This document shows positions 44,746-53,165 of a stretch of DNA of 64,000 nucleotides, in pieces. Positions within the stretch are counted from its first letter, which is position 1, and each line of letters starts with the position of its first letter. The stretch is from JAICKM01 sp050998805 (lineage in GTDB: Bacteria; Chloroflexota; Chloroflexia; QHBQ01; JAICKM01), in NCBI GenBank assembly GCA_050998805.1, contig JBPCPV010000031.1:1-64000 (forward strand), given 5' to 3'. The position numbers and the translations under genes were made by a program. The notes beneath the pieces are model-generated. The model did not search any database. It saw only the letters and a program-made list of their open reading frames with translations, and was not told the DNA's origin.

Positions 44746-47088
44746 ATGCCGATCACATTTCGCAAAGCACTGCGCGACCTCAGCAAACGCCGCCTTCGAT
44801 CCCTGCTTACGATCATCGGGATAGTCGTGGGGGTGGCGGGGATCGTGGCGATCATCACCACGTCGCGCAACCTAGCGAGCGCGCAGAGCCAGGCGTACAA
44901 CAACAGCTCGCAGCAGGACGAGAGCTGGAGCCTGAGCAACGTCGGAGAGGGCTTGGTCACCGAGTTGCGGGCGCTGCCGAACGTCGCCGCCGCCGAGCGC
45001 AGGGCGGACTACGACACGAAGTGGTCGTTGGGAGGCGCGTGGACCGACGTGCATTTCACCGGCTTTGAGGACTTCGAGCACCAGCAGGTGAACACCGTCT
45101 CGCTGATCGAGGGCCGTTGGCCGGGGCGCGGCGAGGTGGTCTTCGAGCAGTCGATCCGGCAGGTCGTGGCGGTGAAGATCGGCGACACGATCAGCTACCG
45201 CTCAGGCGCGAACGACGAGGTGCGGCACTTCGTCGTGAGCGGCTTCGCCAAGTCGCCAGCGTACCCGTCGGCGGGGATCATCGGCACTGCGATAGCCTAC
45301 ACGCAGGCGAGCGAGGTCCGCCGTATGTACGGGGGGGCCGGCGACAGCACGATCCTGGTGCGGCTGCGCGACTTCAACGGGCGCGACCAGACGCGCAAAG
45401 ACATCGAGCTGCTTTACCGGCGGCACAACCTGGCGTTCGGTGGCTACCGGCTCCGCAACCCCGACAACTACCCCGGCAAGTCCGCGCTCGACGCGCTGAT
45501 CCTGCTGATGGGCATCTTCTCACTCGTCGGCCTGCTGATCAGCGGCTTCCTGGTGGCGAACACGCTGTCGGCCGTGATCAGCGAGCAGATGGGCGAGATC
45601 GGCGCGATGAAGGCGGTGGGGGCGACTAGCGAGCGTATCCTGCGGATCTACCTGGTGGCGGGGCTGGCGTACGGGCTGACGGGCAGCCTGATCGGGCTGG
45701 TTCTCGGCATCGGCGGCTCATATGCGCTGATCAGCTACCTCGGCAGCCTACTCAACCTCGACCTCAGCGGCTTCGCGCCCGATGCGCTCGCGGTCGTCGC
45801 CGGGATCGGCATCGGCGTGGGGGTCACGATGCTCGCCGCGTTGATCCCGGCATGGCGAGGCACGGCGATACCGGTGCGAGCCGCCATGGCGGCGTATGGG
45901 ATCAACGCGACCTACGGTCAGGGAGCGGTTGACCGGCTGTTGCAGCGCCTCAGCCGCCTGCCGCGCATCCCGGCGTTCGCCCTCCGCAACCTCGCGCGGC
46001 GCAAGGGCCGGAACGTCGTCACCGTCCTGGTGATCGCGTTCTCGACCGCGGCGTTCATCGCGGCGCAGGGGACGAATGCCTCGGTGAGCTACTCGGTCAA
46101 TTCGTGGTTCGACATCTACGACATGGATGCCTTCGTCTGGTTCCAGCAGCCGGTCGGCACCGCCTTCGCGACGACCCTGCACAGCATCCCGAACGTCGCG
46201 AACGTGGAGGCGTGGGTGAACAATTCGGCGACCATCGAAGACACGCGCACGATCCTGTGGGGCATCCCGCCCGACACCTCGCTCTACCGTTACCGCCTAA
46301 CCGCTGGGCGGTGGTTCGCCGCCGACGAGTTCACAGGGGCGGTCGTCAGCGAGGCGTTGGCGGCGAAGCGCGGCTACAGAGTCGGCGACCACTTCGAGCT
46401 GACCGTAAGCGGGGGGCAGACGCCGCTCGAAGTCGTGGGCATCGTCTCAGACAACATAAACAGCATCGGCTCGGTGGCTGTCGGTAAGATCTTCGTGGCG
46501 CGTGACCTCGCCTCCCGGCTGACCCACCGCCAGAGCGCAGCCGATTTCTTCGTCGTGAAGACGGCGGATCGCACCACGGCCGGTGTACAGGCGAGCTTGG
46601 CCGCGATCGAGCGCAAGTACCGCAGCCGGCAGCCGGGCACCGAGACTTGGGAGCAGAACCGGCTCGATGCTCTCCACCAGACGGACATCCTGTCGGCGCT
46701 GCTGAACGCGATGGTGGTGATCGTCGCGCTGATCGGCGGCATCGGTATAGCGAACACGCTGACGTTGAACGTGCTTGAGCGCCGCCGCGAGATCGGCGTG
46801 ATGCGGGCGATAGGCGCGCGCAACGGCCACCTAGTGCAGGCGTTCCTCACCGAGGCGCTATTCCTCGGCGGCGCAGGCTACCTGCTCGGGCTGGCGCTCG
46901 GCTACCCGCTGGCGCAGGTGCTCGTCTTCGCCCTCAGCCAGGTGCTGTTCCAGATGACGTTCCACTTCCCGCCCGACGCGATACTGTACGCCGGCCTGTT
47001 CACGCTCGCGCTCACGGCGCTGGCGGGCGTCGGCCCGGCCCTCGGCGCGGCCCGCCTTCGTGCAGGGCAGACGCTCCGATATGAGTAG
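44746..47088 (+). CDS. FtsX/MacB-type ABC transporter permease
   Basis: A 780-residue membrane protein with two FtsX modules. The first transmembrane helix (LRSLLTIIGIVVGVAGIVAI) is followed by a MacB-type periplasmic domain to about residue 245 and three helices (FSLVGLLISGFLVANTLSAV onwards). The arrangement then repeats: a helix near 425, a second extracytoplasmic domain, and a last set ending LFTLALTALAGVGPALGAARL. The conserved cytoplasmic signature REIGVMRAIGARNGHLVQAF is present. It would need an ATPase, yet none is encoded next to it. The adaptor-like gene follows by about 130 bp, so export of a peptide, lipid or drug is plausible but unproven. Confidence 0.9.
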   Translation: MPITFRKALRDLSKRRLRSLLTIIGIVVGVAGIVAIITTSRNLASAQSQAYNNSSQQDESWSLSNVGEGLVTELRALPNVAAAERRADYDTKWSLGGAWTDVHFTGFEDFEHQQVNTVSLIEGRWPGRGEVVFEQSIRQVVAVKIGDTISYRSGANDEVRHFVVSGFAKSPAYPSAGIIGTAIAYTQASEVRRMYGGAGDSTILVRLRDFNGRDQTRKDIELLYRRHNLAFGGYRLRNPDNYPGKSALDALILLMGIFSLVGLLISGFLVANTLSAVISEQMGEIGAMKAVGATSERILRIYLVAGLAYGLTGSLIGLVLGIGGSYALISYLGSLLNLDLSGFAPDALAVVAGIGIGVGVTMLAALIPAWRGTAIPVRAAMAAYGINATYGQGAVDRLLQRLSRLPRIPAFALRNLARRKGRNVVTVLVIAFSTAAFIAAQGTNASVSYSVNSWFDIYDMDAFVWFQQPVGTAFATTLHSIPNVANVEAWVNNSATIEDTRTILWGIPPDTSLYRYRLTAGRWFAADEFTGAVVSEALAAKRGYRVGDHFELTVSGGQTPLEVVGIVSDNINSIGSVAVGKIFVARDLASRLTHRQSAADFFVVKTADRTTAGVQASLAAIERKYRSRQPGTETWEQNRLDALHQTDILSALLNAMVVIVALIGGIGIANTLTLNVLERRREIGVMRAIGARNGHLVQAFLTEALFLGGAGYLLGLALGYPLAQVLVFALSQVLFQMTFHFPPDAILYAGLFTLALTALAGVGPALGAARLRAGQTLRYE

Positions 47089-47218
47089 GGGCCGGGGGCC
47101 GACTTTTTTCGTATACTAAGGTAGAAGGGATACTCCACTGAGTACGAAAGCCGACATCGAGAATATCACGGCCCGCGAGGGCGAGTGGGGACGCGACGGG
47201 GCCGGCGAAACTGCTCCT

Positions 47219-49381
47219 GTGGCCGCAGAGAGGCGGTCGAGCCGACTGCGCCCGGTTCTGATCGTCGCCCTCATATTGCTGCTGCTGGGCGGCGCGGCAT
47301 GGGCGGCGAGCGGCCTGCTGAACACCGCACCCGCGACGGCTACGGTCAGCGTCGCGCGCGGCGACATCCTCTCGACGGTCGAAACAAACGGCAAGCTGGA
47401 AGCCCTAACCACGGCCCACCTCAGCTTCAAGAACCCGGGGCGGCTGACGCGCGTGCTGGTGAATGAGGGCGACAGCGTGGCAGTCGGTGCGGTGCTCGCG
47501 GAGCAGGACACCGACACGCTCGACCTCCAGCTGCGGCAGGCGCAGACCGACTTCAAGATAGCGCAGCTCAAGCTGCAACAGGCGAAAGATGGCCCGTTGC
47601 CGCAAGAACTCGCCGCAGCCCAGGCCGACGTGCAAAGCGCGCTCGCCGCCCTGGCACAGGCGAGAGGCGGCGGGCAGGCCCAGGACATCCGCGCGTCCCA
47701 GGCCGCGCTCGACCAGGCGCGCGCCAAGCGCGGCGAGGTGCAGAGCGGCGTGAGCAGGCAGCAGATCGCCGCAGACGAGGCGGCGGTGCGCGAAGCACAA
47801 GCCGGGCTGGCGAAGGCCCGCAAGGGCGCGGACCCACAGGACATCGCGGCGGCCCAGGCGGACGTGCATCAGGCGCAGGCCGCGCTCGATAAGTTACGGC
47901 AGGGCGCTACACCACAGGAGATAGCCGCAGCCGCAGCCGGAGTCCGCCAGGCCCAGGCGGCCCTCGACAAGCTGCGCCAACCAGCGTCAGCCGACGACAT
48001 CGCGGCAGCCCAGGCGAAGCTCGACCAGGCGACCGCGAACCGGGCCACGGTCTCGGCGACCACCTCGAACACGAAGGAGCAGGCGCGGATCTCGATGGGC
48101 CAGACCGCGAACGCGCTGCGTAACGCCGAGGCGAACTACAGCACAATCCGCCACAACAACGACGCGGCATATCGGCAACGCGGCAAGCCGGTGCCCGACG
48201 ATGCCCAGCACACCGAAGACGCGGCCTCCCGCGCCATGCAGGACGCACAAGGCTCAGTGGAGCAGGCGCAACTGGCCTACGAAGCCGCCAAACAAAACGA
48301 GATCGCGCAGCTCGCAGTGGCCGACGGCTCAATCCGTGAGGCGCAGGCCGCGCTCGACAAACTGAAGGCTGGCCCGACGCCACAGGACATCGCGGCGGCA
48401 CAGGCCGCCGCGGATCAGGCACAGGCCAACCTCGACAAGCTGAAGGCCGGCCCGAGCATGCAGGATGTCGCCTCGGCACAGGCCGGTGTTGACCAGGCGC
48501 AGGCCCACCTCAACAAGCTGAACGCCGGACCCGCCGCCGAAGATATCGCCTCGGCGCAAGCCGGAGTGGACCACGCGCAGGCCGCGCTCGACGCCGACCG
48601 CGCAGGCCCCAGCCCTGACGCGCTGAAAGGGGCACAGGCCGGCGTGGACCAAGCGCAGGCCAACCTCGACAAAGCAACGCAAGGGGCCACCCACGCCGAC
48701 GTTGCCGAGGCGCAGTCCCGCGTGGCGGCGGCCCAGGCCGCGCTCGCGCTCAAGCAGCAGGGTTCGACGCCGACCGAGCTAGCCATACTCCAGCAGCAGG
48801 TACAGGTGGCCCAGTACGGCGTGGACAACGCCACCGCCGCCCTCGCAGACGCACGGATCGTCGCCCCTTTCGCGGGCACGGTGCTGACGATTGGGGCGAA
48901 GGTCGGAGAGACGACCGCCGGCCCGGTCATGGAGATCGCCGCGCTGAACACACTGCGCGCCCGCGCCGACATAGACGAGTTGGATGTGGGGCGCGTGCAG
49001 CCCGGTCAGGCGGTCACCGTCACCCTCGACGCCTACCCCGGCGTGACGATGCTGGGGAGCATCGAATCGTTGGCTCCCGGAGCGACCGAAAAGCAGGGCA
49101 GCACAATCTACAAGGCGACCGTCGTCTTCACCCACACAACCGAGATCCAACCCCGCCCCGGCATGGTCGCCAACCTGCTGATCACTGCCGAGCGGAAGGC
49201 GGGCGTGCTCTATGTGCCGAACCGCGCCCTCGAAACAATCGGCGGCAAACAGTTCGTGACGGTCCTCGAAGGCACGGCCCAGCGCAAGCAGAAAGTGGAG
49301 ACGGGCCTCTCGAACGCCGACAAGACCGAGGTCGTGGACGACGGCAGCCTGCGGATGGGGCAGACGGTGGTGCTGCATTAG
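47219..49381 (+). CDS. HlyD/MacA-type membrane-fusion adaptor with twelve 26-residue repeats
   Basis: A 720-residue adaptor. The N-terminal membrane helix (LRPVLIVALILLLLGGAAWA) is followed by a lipoyl half (ARGDILSTVETNGKLEAL), a long repeat region, the second lipoyl half (DARIVAPFAGTVLTIGAKVG) and a beta-barrel (DIDELDVGRVQPGQAVTVTL). The repeats come in two blocks of six, with a consensus like LDKLKAGPTPQDIAAAQAGV plus DQAQAN, and a Gly-Pro in most units. GTG 47219 is used here, but the frame is open upstream to CTG 47138, which has AAGGGA at good spacing and may be the real start. The stop shares a base with a GTGCGGA heptad array. It pairs with the permease upstream. Confidence 0.88.
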   Translation: MAAERRSSRLRPVLIVALILLLLGGAAWAASGLLNTAPATATVSVARGDILSTVETNGKLEALTTAHLSFKNPGRLTRVLVNEGDSVAVGAVLAEQDTDTLDLQLRQAQTDFKIAQLKLQQAKDGPLPQELAAAQADVQSALAALAQARGGGQAQDIRASQAALDQARAKRGEVQSGVSRQQIAADEAAVREAQAGLAKARKGADPQDIAAAQADVHQAQAALDKLRQGATPQEIAAAAAGVRQAQAALDKLRQPASADDIAAAQAKLDQATANRATVSATTSNTKEQARISMGQTANALRNAEANYSTIRHNNDAAYRQRGKPVPDDAQHTEDAASRAMQDAQGSVEQAQLAYEAAKQNEIAQLAVADGSIREAQAALDKLKAGPTPQDIAAAQAAADQAQANLDKLKAGPSMQDVASAQAGVDQAQAHLNKLNAGPAAEDIASAQAGVDHAQAALDADRAGPSPDALKGAQAGVDQAQANLDKATQGATHADVAEAQSRVAAAQAALALKQQGSTPTELAILQQQVQVAQYGVDNATAALADARIVAPFAGTVLTIGAKVGETTAGPVMEIAALNTLRARADIDELDVGRVQPGQAVTVTLDAYPGVTMLGSIESLAPGATEKQGSTIYKATVVFTHTTEIQPRPGMVANLLITAERKAGVLYVPNRALETIGGKQFVTVLEGTAQRKQKVETGLSNADKTEVVDDGSLRMGQTVVLH

Positions 49382-49528
49382 TGCGGAGTGCGGAGTGCGG
49401 AGTGCGGAGTGCTGTCCACAGGCGGAGCCGTATCTTACAGCCGTCAGCCGTCAACGATCAGCCGTCAGCGATCAGCCACGTAATACCTACTACGTACTAC
49501 GCACTCACAACTAACAACTAACAACTAG
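49381..49528. repeat. Heptad arrays and dispersed repeat copy 3 between the adaptor gene and recR
   Basis: Four GTGCGGA units (49381-49408); then the dispersed repeat GTCCACAGGCGGAGCCGTAT followed by CTTACAG (49414-49440); then thirteen heptads in one register (49438-49528) whose sequence changes stepwise: CAGCCGT, CAACGAT, CAGCCAC, GTAATAC, CTACTAC, GTACTAC, GCACTCA, CAACTAA, CAACTAG. The register persists while the unit changes. No gene is present. Confidence 0.85.
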
Positions 49529-49540
49529 AGGGGGCACCCT

Positions 49541-50140
49541 ATGTCTACAATACCCGAACCGATCGGACGGCTGATCGGCGAGTTTAGCCGGCTGCCGGGC
49601 ATTGGCCCGAAAAGCGCTTCCCGACTGACCTTCTACCTGCTGCGGATGAGCCGCGAGCAGTCCGACGCGCTCGCCACCGCGATCACTGACGTGAAAGACA
49701 AGATCATCTTCTGCACCGTCTGCCATAACGTGACCGAAGAAGACCCGTGTGCGATCTGCTCCGACCCGACCCGCGACCGCGGCAAGATCTGCGTCGTCGA
49801 GGAGCCACTCGACGTGCTGGCGCTGGAACGCACCGGCACCTACAAGGGCCTCTACCACGTCCTCCACGGGGCGATCCAGCCGCTCGAAGGAATCACGCCC
49901 GACAAACTCCGCATCGCGGAACTGATGCGGCGCGTGAAGCTCGGCGATGTGGACGAGGTGATCCTGGCGACGAACCCGAACATGGAGGGCGAGGCGACCG
50001 CGATGTACCTCCACAGGCAGCTCGTGCCTCTTGGCCTGCATGTGACCCGCCTCGCGCGGGGCCTGCCGATCGGCGGCGACCTCGAGTATGCCGATGAGGT
50101 GACCCTGGCACGTTCCATCGAGGGCCGGCGGGAGATGTAG
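49541..50140 (+). CDS. recR: Recombination mediator RecR
   Basis: Works with RecF/RecO in loading RecA at gaps. The helix-hairpin-helix FSRLPGIGPKSASRLTFYLL is N-terminal. A zinc finger follows with Cys58, Cys61, Cys70 and Cys73 (CTVCHNVTEEDPCAIC), then a Toprim domain with ICVVEEPLDVLALERTGTY and EVILATNPNMEGEATAMYL. 199 residues is normal. GAGGGGG lies 7 nt before the ATG. The heptad block ends directly before this ribosome binding site. Confidence 0.96.
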   Translation: MSTIPEPIGRLIGEFSRLPGIGPKSASRLTFYLLRMSREQSDALATAITDVKDKIIFCTVCHNVTEEDPCAICSDPTRDRGKICVVEEPLDVLALERTGTYKGLYHVLHGAIQPLEGITPDKLRIAELMRRVKLGDVDEVILATNPNMEGEATAMYLHRQLVPLGLHVTRLARGLPIGGDLEYADEVTLARSIEGRREM

Positions 50141-50144
50141 CCTA

Positions 50145-50173
50145 TTGCAATTTGCACATTCTTCTGCTATACT
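50145..50173 (+). promoter_or_regulatory. Promoter of the Pro-rich membrane protein genes
   Basis: TTGCAA (50145-50150), a 17-nt spacer and TATACT (50168-50173), with an extended TGC directly before the -10. It begins 4 bp after the recR stop. The leader of about 92 nt contains a GGGCG/CGCCC stem near 50223-50243. Confidence 0.65.
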
Positions 50174-50271
50174 GCCCACAAGAAGTAGTAGAGACCGCTC
50201 GCGCTCAGGGGTTCGAGCTACGCCGGGCGGGTGCCGCTCTCGCCCAAAGTCTGTGAAGGAGGACCAATCAG

Positions 50272-50739
50272 GTGAGCTATGGACAGCCGCCGCCGGGCAA
50301 TACGGGCGGATACCAGCCACCGCCGGGCGGATACCAACCGCCCCCACAGGGCGGATACCAGCCGCAGGCGATCTACAACCCCGGCGCAGGTGCGTCGGCT
50401 CCCGCGCTCGGACGCCACACGCGCGCAATCCGGCACGTTGATGTCTTCTCGGCGTTCAAAGTCGGCGCGGTATCGAGCGCCCTCGTCTGGGCGATCATCG
50501 GCATCCTGTTCGTGATTATCTTCGGTGTCTGCGGCCTCGGCGCGCTCAATTCCGTCAATCCTTACACGGGCCAAAGCAGTGGAGGCCTTGGCGCGATCGG
50601 CCTGATCGGCTCGATCATCTTCTACGTCATCGGCATCTTCCTCTATGGGATCTTCGGGGGCATCTTCGGCGCGCTTTACGCCTTGATCTACAACATGACC
50701 GCAGGCTTCACCGGCGGCATCCAACTCGATGTCGAGTAG
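50272..50739 (+). CDS. Pro/Gly/Tyr-rich membrane protein (DUF3566-like)
   Basis: A 155-residue protein. Residues 1-45 are a low-complexity tail with GGYQPPPGGYQPPPQGGYQP. After VDVFSAFKVGAVSSALVWAI come two long hydrophobic segments separated by NSVNPYTGQSSGG, and the end NMTAGFTGGIQLDVE. The membrane part resembles DUF3566 proteins. GTG 50272 follows AAGGAGG by 9 nt. The next gene has a nearly identical N-terminus (SYGQxPPxNTGG), so the two tails share an origin or a binding partner. Confidence 0.7.
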   Translation: MSYGQPPPGNTGGYQPPPGGYQPPPQGGYQPQAIYNPGAGASAPALGRHTRAIRHVDVFSAFKVGAVSSALVWAIIGILFVIIFGVCGLGALNSVNPYTGQSSGGLGAIGLIGSIIFYVIGIFLYGIFGGIFGALYALIYNMTAGFTGGIQLDVE

Positions 50740-50781
50740 GCCCAACCAACAACCCCACACAAATATAGGAGGCGCAACCAC

Positions 50782-51243
50782 ATGAGTTACGGACAGCAAC
50801 CGCCCAGCAATACGGGCGGAACCCCCCCGCCGGCCGGCGGATACCAACCGCCGCCCGCAGGCGGATACCAACCACCGCCCCCGATGTCGGGCGGGTTCCA
50901 GCCTCCGCCGGTAAGCGGGGTTCCAGTCCAGGCAAGCGGCTCCAACATGCTCGGCATCATCTCGCTCGTCACGGGCATCCTCTCGCTGCTATCCGTGTGT
51001 GCCCTGGTTTTCGGCTGGGTCAGCGTCATACTCGGCCTGATAGCCATAGTCACCGGCTTCATGGTACTCCGTCAATCGGGTGCCGGTCGCGGCATGGCAA
51101 TCGCCGGCCTGGTCCTGGGCATCCTCGGCCTCCTACTCGGCGGGCTTGAGCTGGCCGGCATGGCAGCCCTCTTCAGCTTCCTGCCGCAGATCAGTACGCA
51201 GTTGACGGCGGTCGCACTAACTGCGACGGCTATCGCGCCGTAG
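50782..51243 (+). CDS. Pro-rich membrane protein with DUF4190-type domain
   Basis: A 153-residue protein with a Pro/Gly-rich tail (PPPAGGYQPPPAGGYQPPPP) and two membrane helices connected by a short loop: LGIISLVTGILSLLSVCALVF, GWVSVILGLIAIVTGFMVL, then SGAGRGMAIAGLVLGILGLLLGG, the pattern of DUF4190 proteins. AGGAGG lies 8 nt before the ATG. It is probably cotranscribed with the preceding gene, 42 bp away. Confidence 0.75.
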   Translation: MSYGQQPPSNTGGTPPPAGGYQPPPAGGYQPPPPMSGGFQPPPVSGVPVQASGSNMLGIISLVTGILSLLSVCALVFGWVSVILGLIAIVTGFMVLRQSGAGRGMAIAGLVLGILGLLLGGLELAGMAALFSFLPQISTQLTAVALTATAIAP

Positions 51244-51254
51244 TCAGCCGCAAC

Positions 51255-51977
51255 CTACTTCCCCAGCGGGCGGCTGCTCGGCAGCCCCACCCGCCGGGGA
51301 TATCCGGAGGGGGTCGGCCCCGCCTTCGGCAGCCTCACCACTACGCGCCCCTTGGTCTCGCCGGGCAGGGCGTAGCGGTATAGGCTGATCTCCCCGCCGC
51401 CGAGCTTCGGCATCGCCCGAGCGGCTGTCGCCAACTCGGCTGCCAGGTCGCCCTTCTTCGGCGCGAGCATCATCCCGCCGACCCGGCAGAGCGGCAGCCC
51501 ATACTCGGCCAGCACCGACAGCGCGGCGACGCCACGCGCCGTCACCACGTCGTAGGCCGCGCGGTGCGCCCGGTCGTGCCCCAGTTCCTCAGCCCGCGTT
51601 GTGAGCACGGTCACGCCCACCAGCCCCAGAGTCTCAACCACCGCCCGCAGGAACACCGTCTTCTTCCCGACCGAATCGACCAGAGTCAGCCCGATGCCGG
51701 GCCAGAGGATCTTCAGCGGCAAGCCGGGAAGCCCCGCCCCGGTGCCAAGATCGATCAACCGCGCGTTGCCTTCTGTGGGGGCAGGGAGCGCCGCCGCCAC
51801 CGCCAGCGCGTCCAGAAAGTGGCGCGTCTGCACGCCGACCGGGTCAGTGATCGCGGTCAGGTTCACACGGGTGTTCCAATCGGCCAGCATCTCGTAATAC
51901 GCCTGGAACTGCGCGAGCTGCGCGCCGGTCAACGGCAGGCCGAGCGCGGTTGCGCCTTCGGCTAGGATCTCCATCAT
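51255..51977 (-). CDS. rsmG: 16S rRNA (guanine527-N7) methyltransferase
   Basis: Methylates G527 of 16S rRNA. The family pattern is present: YYEMLADWNTRVNLTAITDP, TRHFLDAL, and the SAM site LIDLGTGAGLPGLPLKILWP, followed by LTLVDSVGKKTVFLRAVVE. The usual gidB-like KG motif reads LAPKKGDLAAEL. The start is either ATG 51977 or 51974, both overlapping the fni stop. The last 30 residues are Arg/Pro-rich. It is convergent with the DUF4190 gene, 11 bp apart. Confidence 0.93.
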   Translation of the reverse strand: MMEILAEGATALGLPLTGAQLAQFQAYYEMLADWNTRVNLTAITDPVGVQTRHFLDALAVAAALPAPTEGNARLIDLGTGAGLPGLPLKILWPGIGLTLVDSVGKKTVFLRAVVETLGLVGVTVLTTRAEELGHDRAHRAAYDVVTARGVAALSVLAEYGLPLCRVGGMMLAPKKGDLAAELATAARAMPKLGGGEISLYRYALPGETKGRVVVRLPKAGPTPSGYPRRVGLPSSRPLGK

Positions 51978-53023
51978 GCGCGGGCCGCAACCTCATAAAG
52001 GTGCGGCGTCGCCCGGAGCGCGGCCAGGTCGGGCGCGCCGATGCAGAACATGCTGATCCGCAGCTCGGCGATCAGCTCCCGCCCCGCCTCGATGGTCGCC
52101 TCGGCAGAGACCGCAGCGGCTTCGAGGAAGGGACGGGCCAGCCCGCCGAGCGTCGCCCCCAGGGCCAGTGCCTTCGCCAGGTCGATCCCGCTCCGCAGGC
52201 CGCCGGAGGCGAAGATGTGCTTGCCCTCCGGCACCCCGGCTTCGCGCACCAGGCGTAGGCTCTCGGCAGTCGGTATGCCCCAGTCGCGGAATGCTTCGGC
52301 CACGCGGCGCTGCATCATACTCGGTGCGCGATGAGCCTCCACCTGGCTCCACGAGGTGCCCCCGGCTCCGGCGACATCGATCGCGTCCACCCCGGCATCC
52401 CAGCAGCCCCGCGCCGCCTCAGGCGAAATCCCCCAGCCGACTTCTTTGGCGATCACGGGGATCCCGTCTTCGGCCAGCCGCGCGCAGACTTCAGCGATAC
52501 GGTCCGCCAATCCGGCCCAGCGGGTGTCACCTTCTGGCTGCACGGCCTCCTGCAACGGGTTCAGGTGGAGGATCAGCGCGTCGGCCCCGATCATAGCGAC
52601 CGCACGCCGGCACTCGTCCACGCCCCAGCCGTAGTTGAGTTGCACAGCCCCCAAGTTGGCGAAGAGCAGCGCGTCGGGCGCCCACTCACGCACCGCGTAG
52701 CTCCCGGCCAGCGACGGGTCGAGCAGCGCGGCCCGCATCGAGCCGACCCCCATTGCAAGCCCCAACTCCTGCGCGGCTGCGGCGAGGTTGCGGTTGATCG
52801 CGGCAGCCCGCTCCGTCCCTCCGGTCATCGAACTGATCAGCAGGGGCGCGCGCAGACTACGGCCCCAGAGGGGCAACCCGCAATCCACGTCATCGAGATC
52901 GATCTCCGGCAGAGCCTGGTGCATGAACCGATAGGTGTCGAAGCCCGCAGTCAGCCCCGCCCCCTGCACGTCTTCTTCGAGGCAGATACGGATATGATCT
53001 CGCTTGCGTTCTTCGATGGACAT
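51974..53023 (-). CDS. fni: Isopentenyl-diphosphate delta-isomerase, type 2
   Basis: FMN- and NADPH-dependent isomerase interconverting isopentenyl and dimethylallyl diphosphate, feeding the polyprenyl synthase. Conserved parts are RKRDHIRICLEEDVQ, PLLISSMTGGTERAAAINR, HLNPLQEAVQPEGDTRW, VIAKEVGWGISPEAA and DVAGAGGTSWSQVEAHRA. 349 residues is normal. The transcript starts from an extended -10 (53072-53080), and its 5' leader consists largely of GTGGTTG heptads. It overlaps rsmG by up to 4 nt. Confidence 0.95.
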   Translation of the reverse strand: MSIEERKRDHIRICLEEDVQGAGLTAGFDTYRFMHQALPEIDLDDVDCGLPLWGRSLRAPLLISSMTGGTERAAAINRNLAAAAQELGLAMGVGSMRAALLDPSLAGSYAVREWAPDALLFANLGAVQLNYGWGVDECRRAVAMIGADALILHLNPLQEAVQPEGDTRWAGLADRIAEVCARLAEDGIPVIAKEVGWGISPEAARGCWDAGVDAIDVAGAGGTSWSQVEAHRAPSMMQRRVAEAFRDWGIPTAESLRLVREAGVPEGKHIFASGGLRSGIDLAKALALGATLGGLARPFLEAAAVSAEATIEAGRELIAELRISMFCIGAPDLAALRATPHLYEVAARA

Positions 53024-53029
53024 GGCGTA

Positions 53030-53080
53030 GTGGTTGGTGATTGGTGGTTAGTGGTTGGTGGTTGGCGGCTCATTATAGCA
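53030..53080 (-). promoter_or_regulatory. fni promoter and heptad-array leader
   Basis: TGC-TATAAT on the minus strand (53072-53080) gives a start near 53065. Five heptads follow in the leader (plus-strand units GTGGTTG, GTGATTG, GTGGTTA, GTGGTTG, GTGGTTG; 53030-53064), ending 7 bp before the fni ATG. Confidence 0.6.
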
Positions 53081-53114
53081 CAATCAGCTCGAGAGCGGTG
53101 AGTGAGCGGCGACT

Positions 53115-53144
53115 TTGCGGCGCTTGCGGCCGTTATGCTATAAT
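53115..53144 (+). promoter_or_regulatory. Promoter of the dynamin-GT39 operon
   Basis: TTGCGG (53115-53120), an 18-nt spacer and TATAAT (53139-53144), with an extended TGC directly before it. The expected start is near 53151. Confidence 0.65.
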
Positions 53145-53165
53145 AGGCACCTGACGGTACACCTT

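Noticed and set aside
47089..47107. Intrinsic terminator after the permease gene
   Set aside because: A T6 run is present, but the only stem is 4 bp (GGCC/GGCC), too weak to call.
50195..50225. tRNA-like GGGGTTCGAGC sequence
   Set aside because: No acceptor or anticodon stem can be folded around it; it is part of a gene leader.
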